Source: Mesorhizobium zhangyense (GTDB taxonomy: Bacteria > Pseudomonadota > Alphaproteobacteria > Rhizobiales > Rhizobiaceae). From it: DNA of 64,000 nucleotides. The translations under genes and the position numbers were made by a program. The stretch lies in assembly GCF_011045115.1 (NCBI RefSeq), contig NZ_JAAKZG010000010.1:161846-225845 (forward strand). The letters are read 5' to 3'. The stretch's first letter is position 1, and each line of letters opens with the position of its first letter. The notes beneath the pieces are model-generated. The model was given only the letters and a program-made list of their open reading frames with translations. It was not told the origin of the DNA and did not search any database. Positions 49,352-58,188 of this stretch are shown here, in pieces.

Positions 49352-50476
49352 ATGTGGCTCTCCAACTTCGCCTGCAAGGCCGCCAAGCCTAAAGACAAGC
49401 CGTATCGCCTTGCTGATGGCGACGGCTCTATCTCCTTGTCCAAGCACCAAGCTCTGGCAACTGCGGTATCGCTACCTAGAGAAGGAAAACATCCTCTCCT
49501 TTGGAAAATACCCACTGGTGTCCCTTCTCGACGCGAGGGAGAAGCGGGACAACGCCAAGAGATTGCTAATCGGCGGCATCAACCCCTCCACCAAACGCAA
49601 AGAGGAGAAGATCGCAGCCATCACGGAAGCACGCACCACCTTCGGCCTGATCGCCGAGGAATACGTCAAGCGAATGGAGGAACGGAAGGCCGCGGCGGCC
49701 ACCGTCACCAAAACTATGTGGCTCCTCGAAGACCTGGCCAGCCTGATCGCCAAGCGTCCTATCAAAGAGATCACTCCGGCCGAAATTCTCCAACTCCTCC
49801 AGAAGATCGAAAAGAGTGGCCGAAGAGAGACGGCGCGGCGCTTGCGTGGCGTGATCGGCAGCGTCTTCCGGCTGGCCATTGTCACCTTACGGGCCGAGAC
49901 CAACCCGACCCTGCCCCGCCAGGGCGCTCTCCAGCCGCCGAAAGCCATTGGTCGCGCCGCTATCATTGATGAAAAGAAATTCGGCCAGCGCCTAGTGACG
50001 ATCGATGAGTATGACGGCTGGCCGACCCTTAAAGCCGCTCTCCAGTTCCTGGCCTCACCTGCGTCCGTCCCGGCGAAGTACGGGGAGCTACCCGCGACGA
50101 GTTCGACCGAAAGAAGGCTCTCTGGCGCATTCCGGCCGAGCGCATGAAGATGCGCGCTCCGCACGATGTCCCACTATCCAAGCAGGTGCTTCGGGTCCTC
50201 GAAGAGGTCTGGCCGCTTTCCGAGAACGCCATGAATGCCGCGCTACGGCGTATGGGCTACGGCAAGGACGAAGTGACCGCCTACGGCTTCCGAGTGACCG
50301 CCAGCACCATCCTCAACGCCCGCCACTACGACCCAGACGTAATTGAGGCGGTGCTGGCGCAACAGGACAAGAACGCCATCCGGCGAACCTACAACCGCGC
50401 CACCTATTGGGAGCAGCGGGTGACGCTGATGCAGGAGTGGGGAGATTTGTTAGATACACTGAAGGCGGGCCGTTAG
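49352..50476 (+). pseudogene. P4-type tyrosine integrase, frameshifted
   Basis: An N-terminal DUF4102 arm-binding domain begins KPKDKPYRLADGDG, shifts frame near 49440 to KLWQLRYRYLEKENILSFGK, and continues through TFGLIAEEYVKRMEERKAAA. A second shift near 50055 is needed to read VRPGEVRGATRDEF (first catalytic Arg) and LWRIPAERMKMRAPHDVPLS. The C-terminus reads TAYGFRVTASTILNARH, where the usual THGFR His is Tyr, then RRTYNRATYWEQRV with the nucleophile Tyr. Two frameshifts and a changed catalytic residue make it inactive. Confidence 0.88.
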
Positions 50477-50597
50477 TTTTACGGGCTATCCGCTTTTGGG
50501 ATGCTGGTTCGATCAACCAAGCCCAGGGAGACCTCCTCGCAGAATAACCTTGGCGCGCGGGCGCAAGTCGCCTCGCTTCAATGTCCCCCGTCTCCGT

Positions 50598-51908
50598 CTA
50601 AGATATCGTCATACCGCGCAGCCGGCCAGTGACCGCTGCGGTAATCGATTCGTGGATGAAGGCAGGAAAATCCTTCGGCAGAGATTTTTCGATCCATGCA
50701 ATCGCATCGCTTGCGCTTGCGGCTATTTCTTCGATTGCATTAGGGACAAGTGCTTTCGGTAGGCCGGCTTCCGCACCGGTTTGAACGAAATGCCGCACGT
50801 GTATCTTGTCGATGCGATAGTGCCGGCTATTTCCGACCGACATCGCCAGCTTCATCTGTTTGCGCTGGATTTGGTGGGAGTCGAGGCTCGGTTGCGCTGT
50901 CAGCACGTCATAGAAGGGCGTCAATTGGTAAGTGCCACCACGCCCTAGGTAGATGCTGAAATTCTTCGCATGGCCGTCTGTTGCGCCAATCAGCCAGAAC
51001 AGTATCTGTGCCTTGATGAATGCGGCCTGGTCTTCAGCCGGCGTATCGCCGCCCTTCAGCAGATCGAGGATCGCGACCATGCCGGGGCCGCCCTCGCTTT
51101 GGTATTTCAGGGTCGGGGGTACAGAGAGTGCCTGACAGCAATCCTCCTGCGGCAGTCTCAGCAATCTGCCGTCCGAGGTCCAGCGGCGATCGAAGCGCTC
51201 TATGACCAGCGCTTTCGTTTCGCCGAACGTCCTGATTTCGGCTTTATTGACCGGAAGGCCAAATGCTTCGATGAATTTCAGGCAGTAAAATTCGTTTTCG
51301 ACGCTGTTCGACAGATCGATTCCATTGGGCAAGGTGCCGATCTGGGTTTTGAATAAATGCGTGGTTGCGGTTGTACCATGCGGTTTGAGCCATTTGCGGT
51401 CGTACCAAAGCAGGGCGGTTTTCTCCTGAGCACCTGCAATCGATATCCGGAATTCATCGTCACGGCTCAAACCGAGCGGTGCTTGCGCGAGACCGCGCAG
51501 CAGTTTGTCGATGGCCTCGTCATCGACGACTTCACCCTTGATCGCGCCGGTTGCGTCTATTGTCTCGGCGTCACCGGAGATAAATTGGAGCGCTCCCACG
51601 CAGTCATGCCCGATGGCCGCAAGCATGCTGTAAGCGTCGGTTCCTCGCGCGCCGACTTTCTCCGCTACTCGGCGACGTAGCGCATCGGAATCGGGCAGCA
51701 GATTCTCGAATACGGCGACGACAGGTTCGCCTCGGAAGGCACTTTCCCGCATGGGCAGGGATAGAGAAATAGGGAACGCATGCTCCCATTCTAGCCAGCT
51801 TTGATCGTACTCGAAGTCGATCGCGCCGCTTGTCTCTTTATTCAAATGGCCAACCAAGCGGTTGTTGAGATAAACGCGGAGCGGCTTATATGTGCGGCGT
51901 CGGGCCAT
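50598..51908 (-). CDS. hipA: HipA-type serine/threonine kinase toxin
   Basis: 436 aa, full length. The N-subdomain is LRVYLNNRLVGHLNKETSGA and AFPISLSLPMRESAF. The kinase part has ISIAGAQEKTALLW (phosphate-binding loop), KALVIERFDRRW, RLPQEDCCQALSVPP and WLIGATDGHAKNFSIYLG with the catalytic Asp-Asn, then QLTPFYDVLTA (the DFG-like Asp). It phosphorylates a translation component, typically a glutamyl-tRNA synthetase, and causes growth arrest. It starts one base inside the hipB stop (TGATG). All motifs are intact. Confidence 0.93.
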   Translation of the reverse strand: MARRRTYKPLRVYLNNRLVGHLNKETSGAIDFEYDQSWLEWEHAFPISLSLPMRESAFRGEPVVAVFENLLPDSDALRRRVAEKVGARGTDAYSMLAAIGHDCVGALQFISGDAETIDATGAIKGEVVDDEAIDKLLRGLAQAPLGLSRDDEFRISIAGAQEKTALLWYDRKWLKPHGTTATTHLFKTQIGTLPNGIDLSNSVENEFYCLKFIEAFGLPVNKAEIRTFGETKALVIERFDRRWTSDGRLLRLPQEDCCQALSVPPTLKYQSEGGPGMVAILDLLKGGDTPAEDQAAFIKAQILFWLIGATDGHAKNFSIYLGRGGTYQLTPFYDVLTAQPSLDSHQIQRKQMKLAMSVGNSRHYRIDKIHVRHFVQTGAEAGLPKALVPNAIEEIAASASDAIAWIEKSLPKDFPAFIHESITAAVTGRLRGMTIS

Positions 51909-52159
51909 CAGAAAATGTCCTCGATATCCGAGGGGCGGTTTTTCGATCGCGGGACGATCCTGAATTCCAAATCGAGAGCGGCGAGGACGGCAAGGATTGT
52001 CTCAAGTTTTGCTGCCGGATTACCAGTCTCGATAAGGGAAATGGTTTCTTGCCGCAGTCCGGCTTTTATTCCGAGCTCGGTCTGATTTAGGCCCTGCTTT
52101 TTGCGGGCGCGCTGTACGATGTTTCCGATCTGCTTCGGATTTCGTGCCATATCTATCAT
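51908..52159 (-). CDS. hipB: HipB-type XRE-family antitoxin
   Basis: 83 aa. The helix-turn-helix is QGLNQTELGIKAGLRQETIS, followed by LIETGNPAAKLETILAVLAA. It binds its own promoter and neutralises HipA. Start either 52159 or three codons downstream. It precedes hipA with TGATG coupling, and inverted repeats lie 40-110 bp upstream. Confidence 0.92.
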   Translation of the reverse strand: MIDMARNPKQIGNIVQRARKKQGLNQTELGIKAGLRQETISLIETGNPAAKLETILAVLAALDLEFRIVPRSKNRPSDIEDIF

Positions 52160-52200
52160 TTAGATATTATGCTCTAATTCCGATAAAAACGCAATATCGG

Positions 52201-52266
52201 ATTTGACGCATAATGAAAAAATATGCGTCAAATTCGATAAAGTGAGTATATGTCATTTGGCGCATA
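52201..52266. promoter_or_regulatory. HipB operator candidate: inverted repeat plus third half-site
   Basis: ATTTGACGCATA (52201-52212) and TATGCGTCAAAT (52222-52233) are perfect 12-bp complements across 9 nt. A further half-site ATTTGGCGCATA (52255-52266) differs from the first at one base. They lie upstream of hipB, where HipB would be expected to bind. Confidence 0.65.
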
Positions 52267-52585
52267 AACCAGATCGCCATGCCGAGTCTCTTGCCCGTCA
52301 GTTCCAAACAGAATGAAAAAGCCGATCAAGGCAGCTCCCACAACAAGCCGAGCCTTGACCGGCTTCTCCGACCGGAGTTCCTTGGGGGGAAGGAAGCACC
52401 GGGCAGAATTTTTTGGCGCGGTCGCTGTCTGCGAGGCAAAGTAGGAGCAGGCAAACGGAAATCGGATGTCTCCGCCTTCATGCTCCGGGATAAAAGAATT
52501 CCGGTGCCGCCAACCGCCCGATCCACATCAGATCGTCGCGGGCCGAGCGGATTTGCGGCCAGGGAAAGGCTGAAGAACATTCTTC
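52267..52585. other. Spacer with no supported gene
   Basis: On the minus strand a short text KPVKARLVVGAALIGFFILF looks like a membrane segment, but no start, ribosome binding site or frame of useful length goes with it. Confidence 0.4.
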
Positions 52586-53161
52586 TCACGCCTCGCCCTC
52601 GCGCATCACCGCATCGAGCTTGCCCACCACGCCCGCTAGTGAGGTTGCCGGTGTCGTCGATAGCGCTTCCAGCAAGACCTTGATCTGCCGGAACCCTTCC
52701 TGTTCGGCCCTTAACCCCGAAAAGTAGCCGATCTCCTCGGCAACAGTCTCGAACCGCGCCTGTCTCGATGCGAGCTCGGCCCGCGCCTTCATGCGGATAT
52801 CCGCCATGTCCGTCCGCGCGCCAATCACCCGCTCCAACCCTTCCATCGAACAGACATATACCGCCTCCCCTCCCGGAACAGGGACCATCGTCCCAAGGCA
52901 ATCCACCCGCTCAGCAAGCTCCACCTCAAGTTCCTGCTGCCGGCGGCACAGAAACTGCACCCTCTCATGTACCACAGCCCATTCCCGCCACAGCGAAACA
53001 ACCGGATCGGGCACTTGTGCAGAGGCTGGCACGGCAGCCGCGCCCAATGCAGCCGCTTGTGCGTCACCGCCGAGTATCCCGTATCCAGCGGCAACGCCGC
53101 CCCAAAGCGCCGCTCGACGCGTGACGCTGGCAAATCTCGTGCTATGGTCGGAATCAGCCAT
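52586..53161 (-). CDS. Hypothetical protein with a twin-arginine-like N-terminus
   Basis: 191 aa, function not recognised. The N-terminus has SVTRRAALWGGVAAGYGILG, a possible Tat signal with a small-residue hydrophobic run and AQAAA after it. The rest is helical and charged: a probable coiled-coil region at about residues 55-90 (VVHERVQFLCRRQQELEVEL) and at 120-150. It resembles small hypothetical proteins seen on rhizobial accessory elements. The first 50 residues could instead be an unprocessed membrane segment. Confidence 0.6.
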   Translation of the reverse strand: MADSDHSTRFASVTRRAALWGGVAAGYGILGGDAQAAALGAAAVPASAQVPDPVVSLWREWAVVHERVQFLCRRQQELEVELAERVDCLGTMVPVPGGEAVYVCSMEGLERVIGARTDMADIRMKARAELASRQARFETVAEEIGYFSGLRAEQEGFRQIKVLLEALSTTPATSLAGVVGKLDAVMREGEA

Positions 53162-53275
53162 GATCCGAGCTCCTCAACAGCTTAGGTTGTGGTCAGGTCA
53201 GGCACGGTGCTCCAACACCGCGTCTGGCCGTTAGTGCAGGCAAGGGTACATCTAGTGAATCAGATGGGCAACAAG

Positions 53276-53296
53276 AATCATCATAATATGGTGATT
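53276..53296. promoter_or_regulatory. 21-bp palindrome at the XRE gene promoter
   Basis: AATCATCATA and TATGGTGATT flank a central A; 9 of 10 pairs match. It ends 2 bp before the start codon, so a bound repressor would block translation or promoter clearance. Confidence 0.6.
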
Positions 53297-53298
53297 TT

Positions 53299-53535
53299 AT
53301 GAATCCGGCACAGTGCCGCATGGCAAGAGCCGCGTTGGAATGGGGTGTACTGGATTTGGCAAGAGAGGCGGCAGTCTCCACCCAGACAATTGTTCGCTTT
53401 GAACGCGGAGAGGTGCTGAAACAGACGACTCATGACCGTCTTCGAGATGCCTTCAAAGCCGCCGGCATCGAATTCATCCCGGAAAACGGCGGCGGCCCCG
53501 GCGTACGGTTGGCGCGTCCTTCGGGAAAGAAATGA
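53299..53535 (+). CDS. Small XRE-family DNA-binding protein
   Basis: 78 aa. The HTH reads LDLAREAAVSTQTIVRFERG, followed by a short C-terminal tail with GIEFIPENGGGPGVRL. That tail is the pattern of many rhizobial single-domain XRE regulators and of antitoxin-like proteins. No toxin gene is adjacent downstream. A palindrome overlaps its promoter, so it is likely autoregulated. Confidence 0.82.
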   Translation: MNPAQCRMARAALEWGVLDLAREAAVSTQTIVRFERGEVLKQTTHDRLRDAFKAAGIEFIPENGGGPGVRLARPSGKK

Positions 53536-53985
53536 TCCTGGGGGTAAGCGGAAAACGATGACTCAAAGGCGATATTTGCCTTTCGGGCGGCGAATAGCTG
53601 GTTTGCACCCCATTTCCGGCCGTTGAGACTGGGTTGGCGAAGTCCCAAAATCTGCCATTGGCTTTGAGTACCTTGAGTGTTGAAGACCGGGTGGAAAGTG
53701 GAATCAGTTTCTGCGCGATGAAATGGAAAAGCGGTGCTCCAACTAGCGTTGGCACTTCAACGGCAACACGCTTCAATGAGTATGTCGGTGGCTACCATCG
53801 AGCTGCCTGTGAGATGCGGCCGTCGTTATTTCCATGCAATGCAATTTCCTATGGAAAACGGAACCGAACCGCCGGTATAATCTTGAATTGGGTAATTCTG
53901 CGGGTATCAACTATTACCCACAATGAAAATTATTCAATAAATTCAACATGATATAAAGAAGTTCGATTCCGCGTCTGAATCCATT
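53536..53985. other. Stretch without a supported gene
   Basis: About 450 bp of comparatively AT-rich sequence toward its right end. A 100-codon minus-strand frame and a 105-codon plus-strand frame exist but resemble nothing I know and lack ribosome binding sites. Confidence 0.45.
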
Positions 53986-54740
53986 ATGGCGCGCCTCAAA
54001 CTGCGCCACTTCCGGCTGCTGATTGCGATCGACGATCACGGGGCGCTCCTGAAGGCAGCCGATGCGGTGGGCATCAGCCAGGTGCTACCAAGGCCCTGCA
54101 GGAAATCGAGAAGGCAATCGGCAGCGCGCTCTACGTGCGGACCAACCGCGGCCTTCGCCCCAACGAGCTTGGCCATTGCGTCACCCGCTATGCCCGACTG
54201 ATCCATCAGGACCTCACCCATTTGCGCGAGGAGATGGCGGGACTCTGGACGGACATGGTGGGCGCTTGGCCGTCGGCACCGTCATGGGCGCGGTGCCGCT
54301 CCTGAACGATCATCTGCCCCAGCTTCTGGAGCGGCAGCCCACGATCCGCGTGGAACTGGTGAAGGACACTAGTGCGCATCTGCTGAACCTGCTCGACAGC
54401 GGCCGGCTGGAAATCGCCATCTGCCGCACCAGCGTCAGTTAGCGGCCCGAGGCATATGAAGATCGCCGGATATGAGACGAGCAACTCGTCGTGGTCGCCA
54501 ATATCGGTCATCCCTTAGTGAGCGGCCCGGTCTCGTTGAACGACCTCGCCTACAGCACCTGGATCGTCTACGCTGCCAACATGCCCATGCGCCGCTATCT
54601 CGAACAGGAATTCCAGAACCAGGACCCGCGCTTTCCCGGCAGCCTCATCGAAACCACCTCGTGCTCGGCCGGACGGGGACCGCGACCATGCTGCCGATCG
54701 GCCTGCCGGCCTGCCGGCCCGCAGCGAATCCTATTATAAC
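53986..54740 (+). pseudogene. Decayed LysR-family regulator, paralogous to the 44119 gene
   Basis: RLKLRHFRLLIAIDDHGALL begins the HTH; a short deletion near 54080 shifts the frame before TKALQEIEKAIGSALYVRTN-like text; a second shift lies near 54255 before LAVGTVMGAVPLLNDHLPQL. An in-frame TAG is at 54440-54442 and a TGA about 30 bp later. The last readable part is VVANIGHPLVSGPVSLNDLA to SLIETTS. The C-terminal fifth is missing. Confidence 0.88.
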
Positions 54741-55058
54741 CCTATTATCTCGTGAGGCGCTGCGACCGGACGCGTTCGCCCATCGCCGAGCGCCTCTGGC
54801 AGGACATGCTGAACGCGGACGTTGTTGCAGGGATCGGGCTTGCCGGGTAGTGAGGTTGTGGACGCTTGGCAGGATCGCCCGAATGCCGCACACGCCGCCA
54901 TATGCTCCCGAAGCAGCGGCACCGGCTGACGAACTGGACGGAATAAAATGGGGCCCTTCGCCGTCGTGGGGACCTGACGATCTGGCTTGAAGATGGCGTG
55001 GCCGATTTATGGTCAGCGTCGCGCCGGAAGACACGGAGTGGTCACGCGCGAGCGGAGT
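54741..55058. other. Spacer between LysR remnant and the type II secretion block
   Basis: Short plus-strand frames are open here (for example AERLWQDMLNADVVAGIGLA) but none has a start, full length or known family. Probably debris at the edge of the accessory region. Confidence 0.45.
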
Positions 55059-55706
55059 TCAGAAGCCGATGCCGTAGCGCTGCATACACAGCGCGAGCGC
55101 TTCAGCCGCGCCGCAACGCGCGGGCAGTTCGACGCGCAACTGCGCATAGGCCCATTGCCGCCAGGGACGCGGAGAACTGCCGGATATCTCGATGCGCACG
55201 AATGACGGCATTCGGTTGTTGCTTGTCCATTCGGGGTTGAGCGCGCCGTCCGGCCCGGCATAGCTGAATGAAAGCTTCAGGTCGCCGCGCACCAGCGGAA
55301 GATCCTCCCCGCCCCCGCTCATCATGAAATCGCGGCGGGCACGAATGAGGGCGTCGTCGGTTCCGGCCCGACCCATCGAATAGGTGATGTCATCAAGTCC
55401 CGCACGCGGCTCGTAGCCAAGTGCCGGGCGCACGAAGGTGACCTCGTTGGCGTGGCCGGTGAAGCGGACCGCAGCCCCTTCCGTGTTGGAATAGCTGGGC
55501 TGCGCCGCCTCCAGATCCTCGACCATCCGGTCGAGAATCACCGCCACCGTGTCCTCCTGCCCGCCTCTAGCGATCATCCCCTGCCATTGGCGCAGCCAGG
55601 TTCCGGTGTAGAGTGCCAGCCCACCAAACAGCATCGTCGCAAGCACCAGCGAAGCCAACGCCTCGATCAGCGTAAAGCCGGCCCGGGCGCTGCGTTTCCT
55701 CGTCAT
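55059..55706 (-). CDS. gspJ: Type II secretion minor pseudopilin GspJ
   Basis: 215 aa. The prepilin peptidase site and helix read RAGFTLIEALASLVLATMLF (Gly/Phe cleavage with Glu at +5). The rest matches GspJ in length and in the late VRIEISGSSPRPWRQWAYAQ beta region. It belongs to the pseudopilus tip complex. Last gene of the block; its start overlaps the gspI stop by 4 bp. Confidence 0.87.
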   Translation of the reverse strand: MTRKRSARAGFTLIEALASLVLATMLFGGLALYTGTWLRQWQGMIARGGQEDTVAVILDRMVEDLEAAQPSYSNTEGAAVRFTGHANEVTFVRPALGYEPRAGLDDITYSMGRAGTDDALIRARRDFMMSGGGEDLPLVRGDLKLSFSYAGPDGALNPEWTSNNRMPSFVRIEISGSSPRPWRQWAYAQLRVELPARCGAAEALALCMQRYGIGF

Positions 55707-56071
55707 TTCAGCTTGCCGAGGCGCACGGTCTGTATCACGTCGTCATCCGATCTGTCGGTGCTGCGAATGGTGACAGAGTAAAGCTGCCATCCGGCCTTCG
55801 CCAATGCAGCGCCGCGTTCGAAGCGGTACGGTTCCACGATGACCGTGAAATCTCCGATCACGCTTCGGCCCCCTCGCAACGGCTCAAGCGTCATCGCTGC
55901 CGCCATGGCAGCCTGCACGCCGACACGGCGTTCGGTCGATCGTTCCAGACCCGCGAACGCGCCTGCGGCGCCCGTGATTATGCGCGCGATCGGAACGATC
56001 AGCAGCATGGCGATGGCAAGCGAGGCCAGAACCTCGATCAGCGTGAAGCCGCGTCTCAGCCGCGCCTTCAT
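55703..56071 (-). CDS. gspI: Type II secretion minor pseudopilin GspI
   Basis: 122 aa from the ATG at 56071, which overlaps the gspH stop by 4 bp. RRGFTLIEVLASLAIAMLLI is a standard prepilin N-terminus. The globular part is short and ends DVIQTVRLGKLK. Size and gene order (after H, before J) support GspI. An upstream frame extension is an overlap artefact. Confidence 0.83.
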   Translation of the reverse strand: MKARLRRGFTLIEVLASLAIAMLLIVPIARIITGAAGAFAGLERSTERRVGVQAAMAAAMTLEPLRGGRSVIGDFTVIVEPYRFERGAALAKAGWQLYSVTIRSTDRSDDDVIQTVRLGKLK

Positions 56072-56544
56072 TTCGGGCTCATTTCCACGCGGCCGGTCAA
56101 CCAGTCGACGCGCAGTTCGATCTCCCGGCCGCTGGCGGACAGTGTCATGACGCCCCCGCAGGAGCGTCCGTCGGCAAGGAAGCGCAAGGCTCTGGTTCCG
56201 CCTCGTATCGGACACCGGTCCGACGTGACCCAGTTGATGGCCACCCCGTCCCTGATCGAGACCGGATTGGCGCCATCCACCTGGATGCGATTGTTTCCCG
56301 GATCGACCGTCACGTCGGCGGCGCTGCCCGTGGTCAGCGCCTTTGCCCTGCCTTTGCGAATTTCCCCGCTGACGCGAACCGCCTCCGCAGTAAGCTCGGC
56401 CGCCCCGATGCTGGAACGCGGACGCGGCATCAGCACGAAGGCCGCGAGGGCGACGATCGCAAGCGCCGCGACCACGTCGAGCAGCACGACACCGCGCTGC
56501 GCCCTTTTGCGACTGCTGTTGCCCTTACGGCTGGGCGGAGACAT
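56068..56544 (-). CDS. gspH: Type II secretion minor pseudopilin GspH
   Basis: 158 aa. The prepilin-like N-terminus is QRGVVLLDVVAALAIVALAA; the +5 residue is Asp where most pseudopilins have Glu. The C-terminal GspH-like beta part has GGTRALRFLADGRSCGGVMT and REIELRVDWLTGRVEM. The ATG at 56544 overlaps the end of gspG by 20 bp. Gene order and the C-terminal pattern make GspH the best call. Confidence 0.8.
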   Translation of the reverse strand: MSPPSRKGNSSRKRAQRGVVLLDVVAALAIVALAAFVLMPRPRSSIGAAELTAEAVRVSGEIRKGRAKALTTGSAADVTVDPGNNRIQVDGANPVSIRDGVAINWVTSDRCPIRGGTRALRFLADGRSCGGVMTLSASGREIELRVDWLTGRVEMSPK

Positions 56545-56968
56545 TGGAGCCGCGCCCATCTGGCCCATCGGCGGTGATATTGAATGTCTTTCCGTCGCTC
56601 GCGTATTTGTACTCATTGCCCCACGGATCGAGCGGAACACTCTCGCCGCGGAGGTATGGCCCGTTCCAGACCTGAATGGTCGAGGGCTTGCGCACCAGAG
56701 CTCCCAGGCCCTCGGCCTGCACCGGATAACGGCCGACATCGATGTAGAAGATGTCGAGCGCGCTGGAAAACGCCTCGATCTGGAGCTTCGCCGCGCGTTC
56801 GCGCGAGTCGGACAACTGCGCGAGAACACGAGGACCGACGAGCGCCGAGATCAGGCCGATGATGGCCAGCACGACAAGCATCTCGATCAGCGTAAAGCCC
56901 GCCCTGCGGCGCCGGGCACGCTTGCGCTGCATGAGATCGGGACCGACTGCGAATTTGAGGCTCTGCAT
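56525..56968 (-). CDS. gspG: Type II secretion major pseudopilin GspG
   Basis: 147 aa. RRAGFTLIEMLVVLAIIGLI is the cleavage site and helix; DVGRYPVQAEGLGALVRKPS and PLDPWGNEYKYASDGKTF are the strong GspG signature (calcium-binding loop region). It is the main subunit of the periplasmic pseudopilus. The longer-than-usual charged leader starts MQSLKFAVGPDLMQRKRARR, with a second ATG at codon 13 also possible. Confidence 0.94.
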   Translation of the reverse strand: MQSLKFAVGPDLMQRKRARRRRAGFTLIEMLVVLAIIGLISALVGPRVLAQLSDSRERAAKLQIEAFSSALDIFYIDVGRYPVQAEGLGALVRKPSTIQVWNGPYLRGESVPLDPWGNEYKYASDGKTFNITADGPDGRGSNVSAQP

Positions 56969-56976
56969 AATGGCTC

Positions 56977-58185
56977 CTATCGGACCATGTCGTTGAAGGA
57001 CATAAGAGTGGACATGATAGACACGATCATACCGCCGATCAAAATGCTGATGGTTGCCACCGCCGCAGGGCCAACAAGCCCGACGATACGCGATAGCGAA
57101 CGCTCCAGCCGCACTTCATAGAAGTCGGCGACACGATAGGCCAGCCCCGCGAGGTCGCCACTTTGCTCGCCGAGCCTCAACATGCGCACCGCCAGCGGGG
57201 GAAGCTGAAGAATCTCGAGCGCATAACCAAGCCTGTTGCCCTGCCTCAGCGCGTCGGACGCCTGCTGCGCGCGTGCCCGGGCGGCCTCGCCGTGATCGAT
57301 GGTATCGCTGATGAGCTTGAAAGCGACGGGAACCGCCACTCCCGTTTCGACCATGATGCCGAGGAGACGGGCGAAGCGCCCCGTCCGATAGCTCCCCGGT
57401 ATCTCCGACAAGAGCGGTAGTTTCTTGGCGAGACCCCAGAGCCACGCCCAGAGAAGGCCCCGCCGCGCCGCCACGAATCCCAGCAATACGAGTATCGAAG
57501 CCGCAAGCAAAAGGACGAGCCCGTAGGCGCGCAGGAAATTCGAGACGGCGAACATCACCACCATCAGCGTGTCCTTCTTGCCGCTCTGCATGAGCATCGG
57601 TTCGAACTGAGGAACGACCCCTACCAGGAAGAAGACCAGTACGCAGATCGTGCCGGCAAACAGGACTGCGGGATAGCGCAGCGCCTCGCTGACCTTGGCC
57701 TGCAAGGCCTCGAAGTTCTGGCGCTCCTGGACGATGCGCGACAGGAGCGTGGGCAATTTGCCGGACGTTTCCGCGACACGGACCATGGCAACCTGGAAAG
57801 CCGGAAACAGAGCAGGCCAGGCCTCCAGCGCGCTGGAAAATGATTTGCCCGACGCCAGGTCGGTGCGAATGCCGGCAACGACGGGCTGGAGCCTGCCGCT
57901 GTCGAACTCCTTTTCCATGATCGCCAGCGCCTCGTCGATCCGGATCCCGGCATTGAGCATGATCGACAGGTCGGACAGCAGCCGCGTGACCTGCGCCGCC
58001 GGTATCCGGGTCGAAAACAGCGGTGCGCGCGACGCAGATTGCTCGCTCTGTTCGACACTTACCGGGATCAGCCCACGCGCCCCGAGCTTCTGGACGGCAT
58101 CGTCTGAATCGGAGGCATCGATGCGCCCGAGTTCAAGACGACCCTCGCCATTCAAAGCCTTGTATGCGAATGCCATGGAGCTCAT
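56977..58185 (-). CDS. gspF: Type II secretion inner-membrane platform protein GspF
   Basis: 402 aa. Two repeated T2SF cytoplasmic domains, with membrane helices near residues 170-195, 215-240 and 370-395. Signatures are YKALNGEGRLELGRIDASDS at the N-terminus, MLNAGIRIDEALAIME, and LLGIMVETGVAVPVAFKLIS in the second repeat. It connects the GspE ATPase to the pseudopilus; no gspE is in the window. Starts at 58185 or 58176. Confidence 0.93.
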   Translation of the reverse strand: MSSMAFAYKALNGEGRLELGRIDASDSDDAVQKLGARGLIPVSVEQSEQSASRAPLFSTRIPAAQVTRLLSDLSIMLNAGIRIDEALAIMEKEFDSGRLQPVVAGIRTDLASGKSFSSALEAWPALFPAFQVAMVRVAETSGKLPTLLSRIVQERQNFEALQAKVSEALRYPAVLFAGTICVLVFFLVGVVPQFEPMLMQSGKKDTLMVVMFAVSNFLRAYGLVLLLAASILVLLGFVAARRGLLWAWLWGLAKKLPLLSEIPGSYRTGRFARLLGIMVETGVAVPVAFKLISDTIDHGEAARARAQQASDALRQGNRLGYALEILQLPPLAVRMLRLGEQSGDLAGLAYRVADFYEVRLERSLSRIVGLVGPAAVATISILIGGMIVSIMSTLMSFNDMVR

Positions 58186-58188
58186 GGA

